Shown: one piece after another, positions 45,767-55,898 of the stretch
How the letters are laid out: every line of letters starts with the position of its first letter
Position numbering within the stretch: the stretch's first letter is position 1
DNA from: Hyphomicrobiales bacterium
Lineage (GTDB): Bacteria > Pseudomonadota > Alphaproteobacteria > Rhizobiales > Rhizobiaceae
Length of the DNA stretch: 64,000 nt
Direction: 5' to 3'
NCBI GenBank assembly: GCA_900473795.1
Contig: UCMT01000024.1
Coordinates: 1 to 64,000, forward strand
Notes under the pieces: generated by a model
The model's input: the letters and a program-made list of their open reading frames with translations, nothing else
Database searches by the model: none
Told to the model about the DNA's origin: nothing
Program-made: the position numbers and the translations under genes

Positions 45767-46807
45767 ATGACGAAATACAAGCTCGAGTACATCTGGCTCG
45801 ATGGTTACACACCGGTACCGAATCTTCGCGGTAAGACGCAGATCAAGGAATTTGAAACGTTCCCGACGCTCGAACAGCTTCCGCTGTGGGGCTTCGACGG
45901 TTCGTCGACCCAGCAGGCCGAAGGCCGCAGCTCGGATTGCGTACTGAAGCCGGTTGCGATCTATCCGGATCCGGCCCGCACCAACGGCGCGCTCGTCATG
46001 TGCGAAGTCATGATGCCGGATGGCGTCACGCCGCACGCGTCCAACAGCCGCGCAACGATCCTCGACGACGAAGACGCCTGGTTCGGCTTCGAGCAGGAAT
46101 ATTTCTTCTACGAAAACGGCCGTCCGCTCGGCTTCCCGGAAAGCGGCTACCCGGCTCCGCAGGGCCCGTACTATACCGGCGTCGGCTACTCCAACGTCGG
46201 CAGCGTCGCACGCGAGATCGTCGAAGAGCATCTCGACCTCTGCCTCGCAGCCGGCATCAACCACGAAGGCATCAACGCCGAAGTGGCCAAGGGCCAATGG
46301 GAATTCCAGATCTTCGGCAAGGGCTCCAAGAAGGCCGCCGACCAGATCTGGATGGCACGCTACCTGCTTCTGCGCCTCTGCGAAAAGTACGGCATCGACA
46401 TCGAGTTCCACTGCAAGCCGCTCGGCGACACCGACTGGAACGGTTCGGGCATGCATGCCAACTTCTCGACCAAGCATATGCGCGAAGTCGGCGGCAAGGA
46501 GTATTTCGAAGCCCTTATGGCGCAATTCGATAAGAACCTGCAGGCGCACATCGACGTCTACGGCCCGGACAACCATCTGCGTCTGACCGGCAAGCACGAG
46601 ACGGCTCCGTGGAACAAGTTCAGCTATGGCGTTGCCGACCGCGGCGCTTCGATCCGCGTGCCGCACTCCTTCGTCAACAACGGCTACAAGGGTTACCTGG
46701 AAGACCGCCGCCCGAACTCGCAGGGCTGCCCTTACCAGATCGCTTCCCAGATCCTGAAGACGATCTCGGAAGTGCCGCTCGAAGGCAACGTTTCGGCTGC
46801 TGCCTAA
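45767..46807 (+). CDS. glnII: Glutamine synthetase type II GlnII
   Basis: 346 residues, eukaryote-like GSII, cytoplasmic. It makes glutamine from glutamate and ammonium with ATP. Family segments include LEYIWLDGYTPVPNLRGKT, WGFDGSSTQQAEG, AWFGFEQEYFFYENG, GAGINHEGINAEV-like region (residues about 160-175) and SGMHANFSTKHMRE. GSII lacks the adenylylation loop of GlnA, so control is mainly transcriptional, matching the sigma-54 promoter upstream. The ATG at 45767 has GAGAGG before it. Single-gene transcript with a strong terminator. Confidence 0.97.
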   Translation: MTKYKLEYIWLDGYTPVPNLRGKTQIKEFETFPTLEQLPLWGFDGSSTQQAEGRSSDCVLKPVAIYPDPARTNGALVMCEVMMPDGVTPHASNSRATILDDEDAWFGFEQEYFFYENGRPLGFPESGYPAPQGPYYTGVGYSNVGSVAREIVEEHLDLCLAAGINHEGINAEVAKGQWEFQIFGKGSKKAADQIWMARYLLLRLCEKYGIDIEFHCKPLGDTDWNGSGMHANFSTKHMREVGGKEYFEALMAQFDKNLQAHIDVYGPDNHLRLTGKHETAPWNKFSYGVADRGASIRVPHSFVNNGYKGYLEDRRPNSQGCPYQIASQILKTISEVPLEGNVSAAA

Positions 46808-46816
46808 GCGATTTTT

Positions 46817-46856
46817 CGTGGCGCCGATCGAGCAATCGGCGCCACGATTCTGTTTA
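46817..46856 (+). terminator. Rho-independent terminator after glnII
   Basis: CGTGGCGCCGAT and ATCGGCGCCACG pair perfectly over a six-base loop, followed by ATTCTGTTTA. Starts ten bases after the stop codon. Confidence 0.82.
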
Positions 46857-47020
46857 TCGACGGGCATCGCGTCGACTGCCCGATCCTCACCGCGCCCTTT
46901 GCCGTTCACGAACGGCACCGCGGGCCAGCCTCCAAACACCTAAAGGCACATCCCACACTGGTATTCCGGTATCGCCGTGACTAAGTTTACAGTCCAGAGC
47001 GCCGACAATCATGACGGGGT

Positions 47021-48244
47021 ATGGTTATGCAAATTCCATCCAGCACGACTTCCGGCCTGCGTCCCGGGAGCGCAGGCTTGCTGCCGGGCGACAGCGCCGG
47101 CATCGTCGAATGGCTGATGACGGAGACGCGCGACGAGCGCTTCATCGACAATATCTTCGTGGAGATGTGCGACAAGCTCATCGAGGCCGGAGTGCCGGTC
47201 TCGCGCGGCACGCTGCATTTCCGCACACTTCACCCACAATGGCTCGGCGCCCGGATCCTGTGGCTGAAAGGCATGAAGGAAGCCGAGATCCGCACCTTCG
47301 GCTATGGCGTCGAGGACACCGCCCAATACCGCAACAGCCCGATCAACGACCTCAACAGCGGCGCGACCGTCGTGCGCCAGCACCTCGAGCCCGGCTTCGG
47401 TGACGCTCCGCTCTACCCGCTTTACGACGAACTGCGCGCAGAGGGGCACACCGACTATGTTGCCTGGCACCTGAAGCACACGCTGGGCAAACACCATATC
47501 ATCACGTTCTCCAGCGACAGGCCCGGCGGGTTCAGCGAGGGCGACATCGCGTTCCTGGCCGATCTGCTGCCCGCTTTTGCCCTTGTCAGCGAAATCCGCC
47601 TGAAAAACCGCCTGGCGCGCACGCTTCTCGAAACCTATGTCGGCCCGCATGCGAGCGAACAAATCCTTGCCGGCGCAACCACCCGCGGCAGCGGCGTGAC
47701 TGTGGGGGCGGCAATCCTCATCTGCGATCTGCGCGACTTTACCGCCATCTCCGACATGTGGCCGCGCGACGACGTGATAGAACTCCTGAACGGCTATTTT
47801 GATGCCATGGCGGAGCCGATCGAACGCCACGGCGGCGAAATCCTGAAATTCATGGGTGACGGCCTGCTGGCGATCTTCCCACTCAGCAGTGCCAGTGCGT
47901 GCCATGACCTGCTCAGCGCCATTCGCGAAGGTCAGGCCGCAATGGTGGCGCTGAACGAGGAGAACCTGAAGAAGGGCCATGCAGCCCTCGGCTATGGTAT
48001 CGGCGTCCATGTGGGCGACGTCATGTACGGCAATATCGGTTCGCGCAGCCGCCTCGACTTCACCGTCATCGGCCCGGCCGTCAACATCGCCTCGCGCCTG
48101 GAAAACCTGACCAAGGAACTCAAGCGCCCCGTCCTTCTGTCACGCGCCTTCGTCGATACGGCGGGATGCCAGGCACAGCTTGAGGATCTGGGCTTGCATG
48201 CGTTGCGCGGCCTTGGCGAGCCGATCGACGTGTTTGCATTTTGA
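47021..48244 (+). CDS. Class III adenylate cyclase with an N-terminal sensor-like domain
   Basis: 407 residues, no membrane segment. The C-terminal catalytic domain (about 225-400) has the first metal aspartate in LICDLRDFTAIS, the second in GGEILKFMGDGLLAIFP (with the purine-selecting Lys), then DFTVIGPAVNIASRLE with the Asn and Arg of the transition state. The Lys/Thr pair favours ATP over GTP, so cyclic AMP is the expected product. The N-terminal half (about 20-210) resembles the sensor region of other rhizobial cyclases; ligand unknown. A second ATG lies two codons in. Stands alone after glnII. Confidence 0.9.
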   Translation: MVMQIPSSTTSGLRPGSAGLLPGDSAGIVEWLMTETRDERFIDNIFVEMCDKLIEAGVPVSRGTLHFRTLHPQWLGARILWLKGMKEAEIRTFGYGVEDTAQYRNSPINDLNSGATVVRQHLEPGFGDAPLYPLYDELRAEGHTDYVAWHLKHTLGKHHIITFSSDRPGGFSEGDIAFLADLLPAFALVSEIRLKNRLARTLLETYVGPHASEQILAGATTRGSGVTVGAAILICDLRDFTAISDMWPRDDVIELLNGYFDAMAEPIERHGGEILKFMGDGLLAIFPLSSASACHDLLSAIREGQAAMVALNEENLKKGHAALGYGIGVHVGDVMYGNIGSRSRLDFTVIGPAVNIASRLENLTKELKRPVLLSRAFVDTAGCQAQLEDLGLHALRGLGEPIDVFAF

Positions 48245-48403
48245 GCGCACGCGATCGCTTTGGCAAATCAAAGCAAAGGCAAGCCGGGACGCGCGCAAAC
48301 GCACCGCAGCGCGACGAGTGGCAGCGACGTCCCCTGTTTTGGCTCTTCGCGGCAAATCCAATTCGATGCTAATATTAGCGTGGTAGCAATGGGGGAATCC
48401 GGA

Positions 48404-48805
48404 ATGCCACGCGTCGCTCAGCTTTATTTCAGAACAGCCATCATCTTCCTGATCATCGGGATTTCGATGGGCCTACACATGGCCATCGCAGGCGATCATA
48501 GTGCGATCGGCGCACATGCTCACGCGAACCTGCTCGGATGGGTCACCATGGCGATCTTCGGCGGATATCATGCCCTCAATCCTGCCAAGGCAGAACGCCG
48601 GCTCGCGATGATCCAATATGCCGTCTACACGGCGGGTGTCGCTTTGCTGGTGCCGGCGCTCTACCTAATGCTCACCGGAAACTCCTCGCTGGAGCCCGTT
48701 GTCGCGGTTGCATCGCTCATCATCTTTGCCGGCGTTTTGCTGTTCGCAGTGATCATTTTCAGCAGCGAGACGACCGTTGCGCGTCCGACGGCCATCGCCC
48801 GCTAG
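48404..48805 (+). CDS. Four-helix membrane protein resembling haem-copper oxidase subunit I fragment
   Basis: 133 residues, about four membrane helices (9-27, 40-58, 70-90, 96-118). Histidines cluster in SMGLHMAIAGDHS and AHAHANLLGWV, a layout like the first helices of cytochrome oxidase or NO reductase large subunits. Too short to be an oxidase; may bind haem or a metal. The ATG at 48404 has GGGGGA eight bases upstream; an ATG five codons earlier lacks one. First of several small membrane genes in this stretch. Confidence 0.7.
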   Translation: MPRVAQLYFRTAIIFLIIGISMGLHMAIAGDHSAIGAHAHANLLGWVTMAIFGGYHALNPAKAERRLAMIQYAVYTAGVALLVPALYLMLTGNSSLEPVVAVASLIIFAGVLLFAVIIFSSETTVARPTAIAR

Positions 48806-49075
48806 CCGGGATCGAATGCATGCTGCCTCAATGGTGGCATCGTCAACCGTCATTTTCTCACGCCCGGCTATACTGGCGAGCGTGTGGCATTTGGTTTGCG
48901 CCAACACTCGTGGTCCTCGAATAACACGGCGGAAGCTCAACGAAGTTCTCCGCCCGATTCCAATCTGTAAACGCGCGCAATCCAAGTCATGGACGTGCTT
49001 GCCCGTTTATCGAGGAATCGCGGCGGATTGGGAACCACTGCGAACGAAAACCGTTGCCCCATGGAGGAGCGAGTT

Positions 49076-49219
49076 ATGGTCCGCAACGGCAAACATGCAG
49101 TTATCGCCATTATTGCATTTTCCGCCTTGGCGGTGCTCCTCGTCTACCTTGCCAGCTTGCGTGTCACCGAGCCGGACGGCACGATTGATCCGAAAGAGAG
49201 CGTCGTTGATCCCTCGTAA
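49076..49219 (+). CDS. Small membrane protein, 47 residues
   Basis: Begins MVRNGKHAVIAIIAFSALAV, one hydrophobic helix (about 8-28), then a short acidic tail ending DPKESVVDPS, likely outside the membrane. GGAGCGAG lies upstream of the ATG; an ATG five codons earlier is possible. No family recognised. Confidence 0.55.
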   Translation: MVRNGKHAVIAIIAFSALAVLLVYLASLRVTEPDGTIDPKESVVDPS

Positions 49220-49302
49220 CACTGCTCCTCTTGCGGTCCCACAAGGCAGGACAGGAACTTTCAGCAAGCTCGATCAGTTATCAGTTCGAAGGGAGGTGCG
49301 AC

Positions 49303-49470
49303 ATGGACTACTCTACCTGGATGTTCGCCCTGCTCGTCGGCGCTACAATCATTGGTTCTGCGCTCGCTTACGGCATGTTCAGCAACCGGCGATGCAATTC
49401 CGAACTGAAATTGACCCAGCAGGATCGGATGGATGAAAGATCCTGGCGAAAGGAACTGCTCCGTGACTAG
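49303..49470 (+). CDS. Small membrane protein, 55 residues
   Basis: Begins MDYSTWMFALLVGATIIGSA, one helix (about 6-25), then a strongly charged cytoplasmic tail with two short repeats of Arg/Glu/Asp and ending WRKELLRD. GGGAGG seven bases before the ATG is a strong ribosome site. Function unknown; the layout resembles small oxidase subunits such as CcoQ, but no family motif confirms this. Confidence 0.6.
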   Translation: MDYSTWMFALLVGATIIGSALAYGMFSNRRCNSELKLTQQDRMDERSWRKELLRD

Positions 49471-49515
49471 GCCGCGCTCGTGCAAGTTTGGTGTATCGTC
49501 CGCCGGTGACTGGGA

Positions 49516-49650
49516 ATGACCGCGCGGGAGGTTCTGCTGGTCTTGACCGCAGCGTTCTTCGTCCTGGCGCTGCTGCTGATCTACAACGCCTATTACAATC
49601 CCGTTTCAACGAGCGGGGTAGTCCTGCCAGCGACGGTAGAGCCGCAATGA
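49516..49650 (+). CDS. Possible small membrane protein, 44 residues
   Basis: Encodes MTAREVLLVLTAAFFVLALL, a single helix (about 5-24), followed by NAYYNPVSTSGVV and a short tail. The ribosome site is poor (GGGA directly at the ATG). Included because its composition and position match the two small membrane genes just upstream. Confidence 0.35.
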   Translation: MTAREVLLVLTAAFFVLALLLIYNAYYNPVSTSGVVLPATVEPQ

Positions 49651-49754
49651 AAACCAGGCTCCCAGCGGATCGGAACCAACCCGAAGTGTCCAGTTTGAGT
49701 CCAACCTTTCAGGTCAGCTAGGATTAAAAATCAAAATCAACAGGAAACTTTAAA

Positions 49755-49830
49755 TGGTGCCCGGAGGCGGATTTGAACCACCGACACGCGGATTTTCAAT
49801 CCGCTGCTCTACCAACTGAGCTATCCGGGC
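49755..49830 (-). tRNA. tRNA-Phe (anticodon GAA)
   Basis: 76 bases including the encoded CCA. Acceptor GCCCGGA pairs with TCCGGGC; the D arm AGCTCAGTTGGTAGAGC, the anticodon loop TTGAAAA and the T arm GGTTCAAATCC are all present. Confidence 0.97.
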
Positions 49831-49931
49831 ATCCCTGCTTTTTCAGCAGTGGTTCCGCTTGAAGAACCGTGGGGCGGTTGGCTGCGCCCCGGAAGCGAGC
49901 GGGGTTATAACATCTTGTTCGGCGGTGTCCA

Positions 49932-49974
49932 GCACCAAATGACGTTTTTTCGACAGGAAAATGTCATTTGGTGC
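49932..49974. repeat. Perfect 12-base inverted repeat
   Basis: GCACCAAATGAC (49932) pairs perfectly with GTCATTTGGTGC (49963) across 19 bases that are themselves A/T-rich. It lies between the tRNA-Phe and yacG on the minus strand. It has no T run, so it is not an ordinary terminator. Confidence 0.6.
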
Positions 49975-50020
49975 AAATATCTGAAAAACAACGGATATCC
50001 GCGAAAATTTACGGAACCGC

Positions 50021-50227
50021 CTACTCCTCGTCGCCGGCTTTTGATTCATCGTCGGCGACCGGAATGGCGTAGGATCCGGTGAGCCAGCGGTTGAGATCGA
50101 CATTGCGGCAGCGGTCGGAGCAGAACGGGTAGTGTTCCCGGTGCGATGGGCGCCCGCATTCTGGACATGGCACTGTCTTGCGCAGCGGCGCAACATTCGA
50201 TGCGCCCTTGTTTCCCTCGGAACTCAT
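50021..50227 (-). CDS. yacG: DNA gyrase inhibitor YacG
   Basis: 68 residues. The zinc motif is intact: CPECGRPS and FCSDRCRNVDLNRW give the four cysteines. YacG binds GyrB and blocks DNA binding. The acidic C-terminal tail is typical. Four bases after maf; this order (infA, maf, yacG, tRNA-Phe) is common in alphaproteobacteria. Confidence 0.94.
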   Translation of the reverse strand: MSSEGNKGASNVAPLRKTVPCPECGRPSHREHYPFCSDRCRNVDLNRWLTGSYAIPVADDESKAGDEE

Positions 50228-50231
50228 GGCG

Positions 50232-50852
50232 TTAGCCCTTCATCCAGCTTTCATGCACGTCATAACCTTCGCCCATGAGCAGGCTCACGGTCTCATACAG
50301 CGGCAATCCGACGACATTGGTATACGAACCTACCAGCTTGACGACGAAGCTGCCGGCGATGCCCTGGATGCCATAGGCGCCAGCCTTGCCGCGCCACTGG
50401 CCGGATGCGAGGTAGCTGTCGATATCGTGGCTGGAGAGCCGCTTGAACCGCACCTTGGTGTCGATGACCTTCTGGCGCACGGTCTTGTCCGGCGTGATCA
50501 GGCAGACACCGGTATAGACGCGGTGGCTGCGGCCCGACAGAAGGTGCAGCGCGCTCGAGGCTTCGCTGACCAGTTCCGGCTTGCCGAGGATGCGGCGGCC
50601 GACCGAAACGACGGTATCGGCAGCAAGGATGTAGCTTCCCTCCCAGCCGGGCTCGCCCTTGACGGCTGCAAGCGCTGCACGCGCCTTCTCGGACGACAGC
50701 CGCCAGGCCAGCGAACGCGGATGCTCGGTACGCTTCGGCGTCTCGTCGAGATCCATCGGCATCAGGCGCGCCGGCTCGATGCCAGCCTGCGCGAGCAGTT
50801 CGACACGCCGCGGCGAACCGGAGGCCAGGATCAGCTTGTGTGTCAATGCCAT
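50232..50852 (-). CDS. maf: Maf-family nucleotide pyrophosphatase
   Basis: 206 residues, Maf/YhdE family. The signature [18 protein letters not shown] lies at the N-terminus, with [13 protein letters not shown] and [16 protein letters not shown] in the active-site region. These enzymes hydrolyse non-canonical NTPs to NMPs. The ATG at 50852 was preferred to an upstream in-frame ATG at 50891, which would add 13 residues ahead of the conserved core. Just before yacG. Confidence 0.92.
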   Translation of the reverse strand: MALTHKLILASGSPRRVELLAQAGIEPARLMPMDLDETPKRTEHPRSLAWRLSSEKARAALAAVKGEPGWEGSYILAADTVVSVGRRILGKPELVSEASSALHLLSGRSHRVYTGVCLITPDKTVRQKVIDTKVRFKRLSSHDIDSYLASGQWRGKAGAYGIQGIAGSFVVKLVGSYTNVVGLPLYETVSLLMGEGYDVHESWMKG

Positions 50853-50903
50853 CGCAACAGGGCCATCGATCTCGAGTTTTGCGGCAAACAAGCCGCGCCG
50901 CGC

Positions 50904-51122
50904 TTATTTGAAGCGATAGGTGATACGGCCCTTGCTCAGGTCGTAAGGGGTCATTTCGACAAGCACCTTGTCGCCCGCGAGAACCCGGATACGGTTTTTG
51001 CGCATGCGACCGGCCGTATGAGCGATGATCTCATGTTCATTTTCAAGCTTGACGCGGAACGTCGCATTGGGAAGCAATTCGGTGACTACGCCCGGGAATT
51101 CAAGGACTTCTTCTTTCGCCAT
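50904..51122 (-). CDS. infA: Translation initiation factor IF-1
   Basis: 72 residues, standard length. OB fold with [20 protein letters not shown] and [20 protein letters not shown]. Essential initiation factor on the 30S subunit. The ATG at 51122 matches the family; the open frame upstream is noise. Sits between the phosphatase gene and maf. Confidence 0.98.
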   Translation of the reverse strand: MAKEEVLEFPGVVTELLPNATFRVKLENEHEIIAHTAGRMRKNRIRVLAGDKVLVEMTPYDLSKGRITYRFK

Positions 51123-51247
51123 GTAGGGTATTTCTTTCTGTGCTTTTCTGCGGACGCGACCGGCGTCCTTCAAAATTTGGCGGAAACTACACAATCGCCG
51201 CGGTTTTGTGAACAGCAACGACCCGTCTTTTCCGGTTTCACCAAGGC

Positions 51248-51730
51248 CTATGCCATCTTGTCCGGCATTTGTCCAAGCAAACGATGCTTGAGCAGCGTGG
51301 CGATGTGATTTCGGACGTCACGATAGGCCGCGACGATCTGTTCGCGGGTTCCGGTCGCGACCGTCGGGTCCGGCGTCGGCCAATATACAACATCGATCGC
51401 CATCGACCGCGTCAATTCCAGCGCCGCATGGTGCGCCTCAGGTGCAAGCGTGACGATCAGGTCGAAATAATCATCCTCGAGTTCGTCCAGCGTATGCGGC
51501 TGATGCCGCCCGACCGTCAGCCCGATCTCCGCCAGCACCACATCGACGAAGGGATCGCGTTCTCCCGGCCTGACGCCGGCCGAGGCGATATAGGTTCCCG
51601 CCGGCAGCATCGCCTTCGCCAGCACTTCGGCCATCGGCGAGCGAATGGCATTCATGCCGCACATGAACAGCACCGACCTCGGCGCTTTCCCGGTCTGCTG
51701 CGTCAGAGTGGAGGAGGCAGCGACCGTCAC
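51248..51730 (-). CDS. Low-molecular-weight protein-tyrosine-phosphatase family protein
   Basis: 160 residues. The active-site loop is C24 to R30 ([14 protein letters not shown]), and the general-acid region WPTPDPT is present. Dephosphorylation of a tyrosine or small molecule is expected; the family is also related to arsenate reductase, but without its extra cysteines. It is always found between UPF0262 and infA in rhizobia, without a known link. Starts two bases after the UPF0262 stop. Confidence 0.88.
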   Translation of the reverse strand: MTVAASSTLTQQTGKAPRSVLFMCGMNAIRSPMAEVLAKAMLPAGTYIASAGVRPGERDPFVDVVLAEIGLTVGRHQPHTLDELEDDYFDLIVTLAPEAHHAALELTRSMAIDVVYWPTPDPTVATGTREQIVAAYRDVRNHIATLLKHRLLGQMPDKMA

Positions 51731-51732
51731 GG

Positions 51733-52203
51733 CTACCCCCGCCAGTAAAGCACGCAGACAAGCGTGAACAGGCGCCGTGCCGTGTCGAAATCCAGCTTGA
51801 TCTTGCCCGACAGCCTGTCCATCAGCGTTTGCGAGCCTTCATTGTGAATGCCGCGCCGACCCATGTCGATCGCCTCGATCTGGCTCGGCGTCGAGGAGCG
51901 GATCGCCTCGTAATAGCTTTCGCAGATCATGAAATAGTCCTTCACGATCCGGCGGAAGGGCGTCAGCGACAGGATATGGGTTGCCACGCTGGCCCCTGCC
52001 TCGGTGGTGATCGCAAAGACGAGTTTCGAGTCGATCAGCGACAGGTTGAGCCGGTAGGGACCACCGGCGTGGCCTGCCGGCTCGAAAAAGTTCTCCTCGA
52101 TCAGGTCGAAGATCGCAACCGCCCGCTCGTGCTCCACGTCTGGCGTTGAGCGGCCGATGGTATGGTCGAGCACGACATCGCAGAGGCGGTGGCTGCCTGT
52201 CAT
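51733..52203 (-). CDS. UPF0262 family protein
   Basis: 156 residues. Recognised by segments [38 protein letters not shown] and [12 protein letters not shown] at the end. Conserved in alphaproteobacteria, soluble, role unknown. Overlaps the hisD stop by four bases, so it is coupled to histidine synthesis in translation. Confidence 0.9.
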   Translation of the reverse strand: MTGSHRLCDVVLDHTIGRSTPDVEHERAVAIFDLIEENFFEPAGHAGGPYRLNLSLIDSKLVFAITTEAGASVATHILSLTPFRRIVKDYFMICESYYEAIRSSTPSQIEAIDMGRRGIHNEGSQTLMDRLSGKIKLDFDTARRLFTLVCVLYWRG

Positions 52204-53504
52204 CCTTCCTCCCCGAGATTGAGGCGGATGGCAACCGAGCGCGCGTGGGCTTCCAGGCCCTCGGCACGGGCAAGCGCGATCGCTGCCGGCCCAAGATCAC
52301 GCAACTGGTCGGAGCCGAGGCGCAGGATGGATGTGCGCTTCATATAGTCGAGCACGCCGAGGCCGGACGAGAACCGGGCCGAACGGGCCGTCGGCAGCAC
52401 ATGGTTGGAGCCGCCGACATAGTCGCCGATCACTTCCGGCGTATGGCGGCCGACGAAGATAGCGCCGGCATTGCGGATCTTCGGGATCATCGCGTCGGCA
52501 TCGGCAAGGGCGAGTTCCAGATGTTCGGCCGCGATGCGATTGGCGAGCGGCACTGCCACCTCCAGATCGGGCACGAGGATGACCGCGCCGAAATCGCGCC
52601 AGCTCGCGCTTGCGGTTTCGGCGCGCGGCAATGTGCGCAACTGGCGCTCGACGGCCGCCTCGACCGCCGCGGCAAAGGACGCGTCGTCGGTGATCAGGAT
52701 CGACTGGGCGCCGACGTCATGCTCGGCCTGGGCCAGAAGATCGGCAGCGATCCAGTCCGGATCGTTGTCGCGGTCGGCGATGACGAGCACTTCCGATGGG
52801 CCGGCGATCATGTCGATGCCGACGGTACCGAACACCTGGCGCTTGGCCGCGGCGACATAGGCATTGCCTGGTCCCATGATCTTGGCAACCGGCGCAATCG
52901 TCGCAGTGCCATAAGCCAAAGCCGCGATCGCCTGGGCGCCGCCGATGCGGTAGATTTCCTCGACGCCCGCCATGCGCGCAGCCGCAAGCACCGCCGGATT
53001 GATGACACCGCCATTGGCAGGCACCACCATGACGATGCGCTCGACACCCGCCACCTTCGCAGGGAGCGCATTCATCAGCACCGAGCTCGGATAGCTCGCC
53101 GTGCCGCCTGGCACATAGAGGCCGACGGCATCGATCGCGGTCCAGCGCGATCCGAGGCCGACGCCCATCGAATCCTCGTAGATATCGTCCTTTGGCCGCT
53201 GCCGCGCATGATGCGCCTCGATCCGGACCGCGGCGACCTTCAGCGCGCCGAGGACCTCGGAGGGAACCACCTCGATCGCCGCGTCGATCTCTTGCGGGGT
53301 CACGGCCATGCCGGTCACCGCAAAATCGAGGCCGTCGAATTTCCTCGTGTAATCGGCGAGCGCCGCATCGCCACGCATGCGCACCTCATCGATGATCGCC
53401 CGCACGGCCGCATTCACATCTTCCGAAACCTCCCGCTTGGTCGTCAGAAAGGCCGCGAACTGCTCTTCGAAGCTGGGCGTGAGATAGTCAAGGCGGATGG
53501 CCAA
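52200..53504 (-). CDS. hisD: Histidinol dehydrogenase HisD
   Basis: 434 residues, last two steps of histidine synthesis, zinc enzyme. Visible family blocks: [40 protein letters not shown], and the zinc region with [20 protein letters not shown]. All motif residues appear intact. Other his genes are not in the window. Follows DUF2948 by about 60 bases. Confidence 0.97.
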   Translation of the reverse strand: MAIRLDYLTPSFEEQFAAFLTTKREVSEDVNAAVRAIIDEVRMRGDAALADYTRKFDGLDFAVTGMAVTPQEIDAAIEVVPSEVLGALKVAAVRIEAHHARQRPKDDIYEDSMGVGLGSRWTAIDAVGLYVPGGTASYPSSVLMNALPAKVAGVERIVMVVPANGGVINPAVLAAARMAGVEEIYRIGGAQAIAALAYGTATIAPVAKIMGPGNAYVAAAKRQVFGTVGIDMIAGPSEVLVIADRDNDPDWIAADLLAQAEHDVGAQSILITDDASFAAAVEAAVERQLRTLPRAETASASWRDFGAVILVPDLEVAVPLANRIAAEHLELALADADAMIPKIRNAGAIFVGRHTPEVIGDYVGGSNHVLPTARSARFSSGLGVLDYMKRTSILRLGSDQLRDLGPAAIALARAEGLEAHARSVAIRLNLGEEG

Positions 53505-53567
53505 TGGAAAGGTCCTTATGCGTGGTCGACAGAAGCGCGCGGCCCTGGACGGCCGGCGGGCAGGAGA

Positions 53568-54008
53568 TCAGGCACCGGCGGGATGACGCGGCTTGAAACC
53601 GGTTTCCCATGCGCCACCGGTATCTGCAAGCTGTACCTCGATACATTCCACATCGAGCATGATTGAGGCATCGCCGGAAAGGACGAATTCGACGGTTCCA
53701 TCCGGCCCCTCGCCGTTCTGCTCGAACTGGATCGCCAGCAGCGACAGCACCTTTTCATCGTCGCTGCGGTCAAAGCCGATGGAGCGGACGGCATTGACGC
53801 GCTTGAAGATAAGCGCGCTGCGGCGCCGCTCGAAGGACTTGCCCCGCCCTTCCACCGTTTCCCAGACGAAGCGGTTGATCACCAGAGACAACTGGCGGGA
53901 GCGCGGCGCATAGGCGAGACCCGATACCTTGAAGATCGCGTCCTGCACATGGGCGGAAACGATCGCGAGGTCCTCCTGATCCAGTCCCATCAGCTTCAAT
54001 GCGTCCAT
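53568..54008 (-). CDS. DUF2948 family protein
   Basis: 146 residues, beginning MDALKLMGLDQEDLAIVSAH and including RFVWETVEGRGKSFERRRSA and DVECIEVQLADTGGAWETGF. Soluble, function unknown, conserved between murA and hisD in alphaproteobacteria. The ATG at 54008 has AAGGGATGG upstream and matches homologs; the open frame starts earlier. Confidence 0.88.
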   Translation of the reverse strand: MDALKLMGLDQEDLAIVSAHVQDAIFKVSGLAYAPRSRQLSLVINRFVWETVEGRGKSFERRRSALIFKRVNAVRSIGFDRSDDEKVLSLLAIQFEQNGEGPDGTVEFVLSGDASIMLDVECIEVQLADTGGAWETGFKPRHPAGA

Positions 54009-54113
54009 GCCCGTCCATCCCTTCATCTGCCGCCAAAGGCGGCGTCCGTCATGACAAAGGACATAGGATGCCGCCGTCGAATCCGCAACAGCAAGAACCA
54101 CGCGGGCAATGGA

Positions 54114-55406
54114 TCAGTCGCTCACGCGCTCCACCTTGGCACCGCAGCGATTGAGCTTTTCTTCCAGCCGTTCGAAACCGCGGTCGAGGTGATAGACGCG
54201 CGACACCATGGTCTCGCCTTCCGCCACCAGGCCGGCGATGACCAGGGACACCGAGGCGCGCAGATCGGTCGCCATCACGGGCGCACCCTTCAGGCGCGCG
54301 ACGCCCTCGATCTTGGCAGTCTGGCCCGACAGCGAGATTTTCGCGCCGAGGCGCGCCAGTTCCTGCACATGCATGAAACGGTTTTCGAAGATGGTCTCGG
54401 TGATGTGCGAAATACCGCTCGACCTGGTCATCAGGCCCATGAACTGCGCCTGCAGATCGGTGGGGAAGCCCGGGAAGGGATCGGTCACGACGTCCACGGG
54501 CTTGATGCCGCCGCCATTGCGCACGACACGAAGGCCCGTCTCCGTTTCGGAGATTTCGGCGCCGGCACGGCGGATGGCTTCAAGGGCTGTATCGAGCAGC
54601 GTGGCGTTCGTGCCCTCAAGCACGACATCGCCGCCGGTCATGGCAACGGCCATGGCATAGGTGCCGGTCTCGATGCGGTCCGGCAGCACCCGGTGGCGCG
54701 CGCCCGACAGCGAGGTGACACCTTCGATGGTGATCGTCGAAGTTCCCGCGCCGGTGATTTTCGCGCCCATCGCATTCAGGCAGCGGGCAAGATCGGCCAC
54801 TTCCGGCTCGCGCGCGGCATTGCCGATCGTGGTTGTGCCATTGGCAAGCGTCGCTGCCATCATCATCACGTGGGTGGCGCCGACAGAGACCTTCGGGAAC
54901 ACGTAGCGCGCGCCGATCAGGCCGCCCTTCGGCGCCGTCGCATTGATATAGCCGCTGTCGATCTCGATCGTGGCGCCCAGCGCCGCCAGGCCCTCGATGA
55001 ACAGATCGACCGGCCGCGTGCCGATGGCGCAGCCACCCGGCAGCGAGACGCGCGCCTTGCCTTCACGGGCCAGAAGCGGGCCGATCACCCAGAAGCTCGC
55101 CCGCATCTTCGACACCAGCTCATAAGGTGCGGTGGTATCGACGATGTTGCGGGAGGTGAAATGGATCGTGCGCGAATAGCCTTCGCTCTGGCGTTCGCGG
55201 CGGCCATTGACGGAGATGTCCGCACCGTGATTGCCGAGGATGCGGATCAGCTGCTCGACATCCGCAAGATGCGGGACATTCTCCAGCGTCAGCGTGTCAT
55301 CCGTCAAAAGCGAGGCGATCATCAACGGCAAAGCGGCGTTCTTGGCGCCGGAAATCGGGATGATCCCGCGAAGTTCATTGCCGCCGGTAATTCTGATGCG
55401 ATCCAT
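54114..55406 (-). CDS. murA: UDP-N-acetylglucosamine 1-carboxyvinyltransferase MurA
   Basis: 430 residues, first committed step of peptidoglycan synthesis. N-terminal [20 protein letters not shown]; the catalytic cysteine lies in [16 protein letters not shown], so the fosfomycin-sensitive form; the C-terminal region has [20 protein letters not shown]. All expected features intact. It heads the leftward set murA, DUF2948, hisD, UPF0262, phosphatase, infA, maf, yacG. Confidence 0.98.
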   Translation of the reverse strand: MDRIRITGGNELRGIIPISGAKNAALPLMIASLLTDDTLTLENVPHLADVEQLIRILGNHGADISVNGRRERQSEGYSRTIHFTSRNIVDTTAPYELVSKMRASFWVIGPLLAREGKARVSLPGGCAIGTRPVDLFIEGLAALGATIEIDSGYINATAPKGGLIGARYVFPKVSVGATHVMMMAATLANGTTTIGNAAREPEVADLARCLNAMGAKITGAGTSTITIEGVTSLSGARHRVLPDRIETGTYAMAVAMTGGDVVLEGTNATLLDTALEAIRRAGAEISETETGLRVVRNGGGIKPVDVVTDPFPGFPTDLQAQFMGLMTRSSGISHITETIFENRFMHVQELARLGAKISLSGQTAKIEGVARLKGAPVMATDLRASVSLVIAGLVAEGETMVSRVYHLDRGFERLEEKLNRCGAKVERVSD

Positions 55407-55664
55407 GAGGTACCTTACGGGCGCCGCCCGCCTTTCCTGACATTCCGTTCTTGAGAGATTGGCGCCTCCATAAAGGAAGTGCCGTCAAATGAGAAGCAAA
55501 TTGAAACGATGACGGCGAAGCACCCGAAGGGATGAAAACCGACATCTGCCACTGACGTGAAGTTGCCGCGGCGCCCCTCGATAGGACACGCCAAGCCTGA
55601 AACAATAACCCTGCCATCGCATGCGGATCCGCGTCCGATTCCGATCGATGGTGACAGCCGTCGA

Positions 55665-55898
55665 TTATTCCGCAGATTCGTCCGATTTTGCGGCAGGGAG
55701 CCCGGATGTTTCATCGGCATCGCCAGACCGCCGCGCCCGGCCCTGCTGCTTGCGCCGCAACAGGTTTTCCCGCAGCGTCTTTGCCGCCCGCTCGCGGCGC
55801 GCCTCCGCCTGCCGCCGCGCCTCCTGGCCGCGCTCACCCTCGCCGGCGCCCTGCAGCTTGGTCTCGTTCTTCCGTTTCTGATCGTTTTCGTCTTGCAT
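55665..55898 (-). CDS. Small charged protein of unknown function
   Basis: 77 residues, begins MQDENDQKRKNETKLQGAGE and consists largely of Arg, Glu, Ala and Lys in a long predicted helix (about 20-60). No fold recognised. Such a basic helical protein is found near murA in related rhizobia, as far as I recall. The ribosome site is weak. Composition bias leaves some doubt. Confidence 0.55.
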   Translation of the reverse strand: MQDENDQKRKNETKLQGAGEGERGQEARRQAEARRERAAKTLRENLLRRKQQGRARRSGDADETSGLPAAKSDESAE

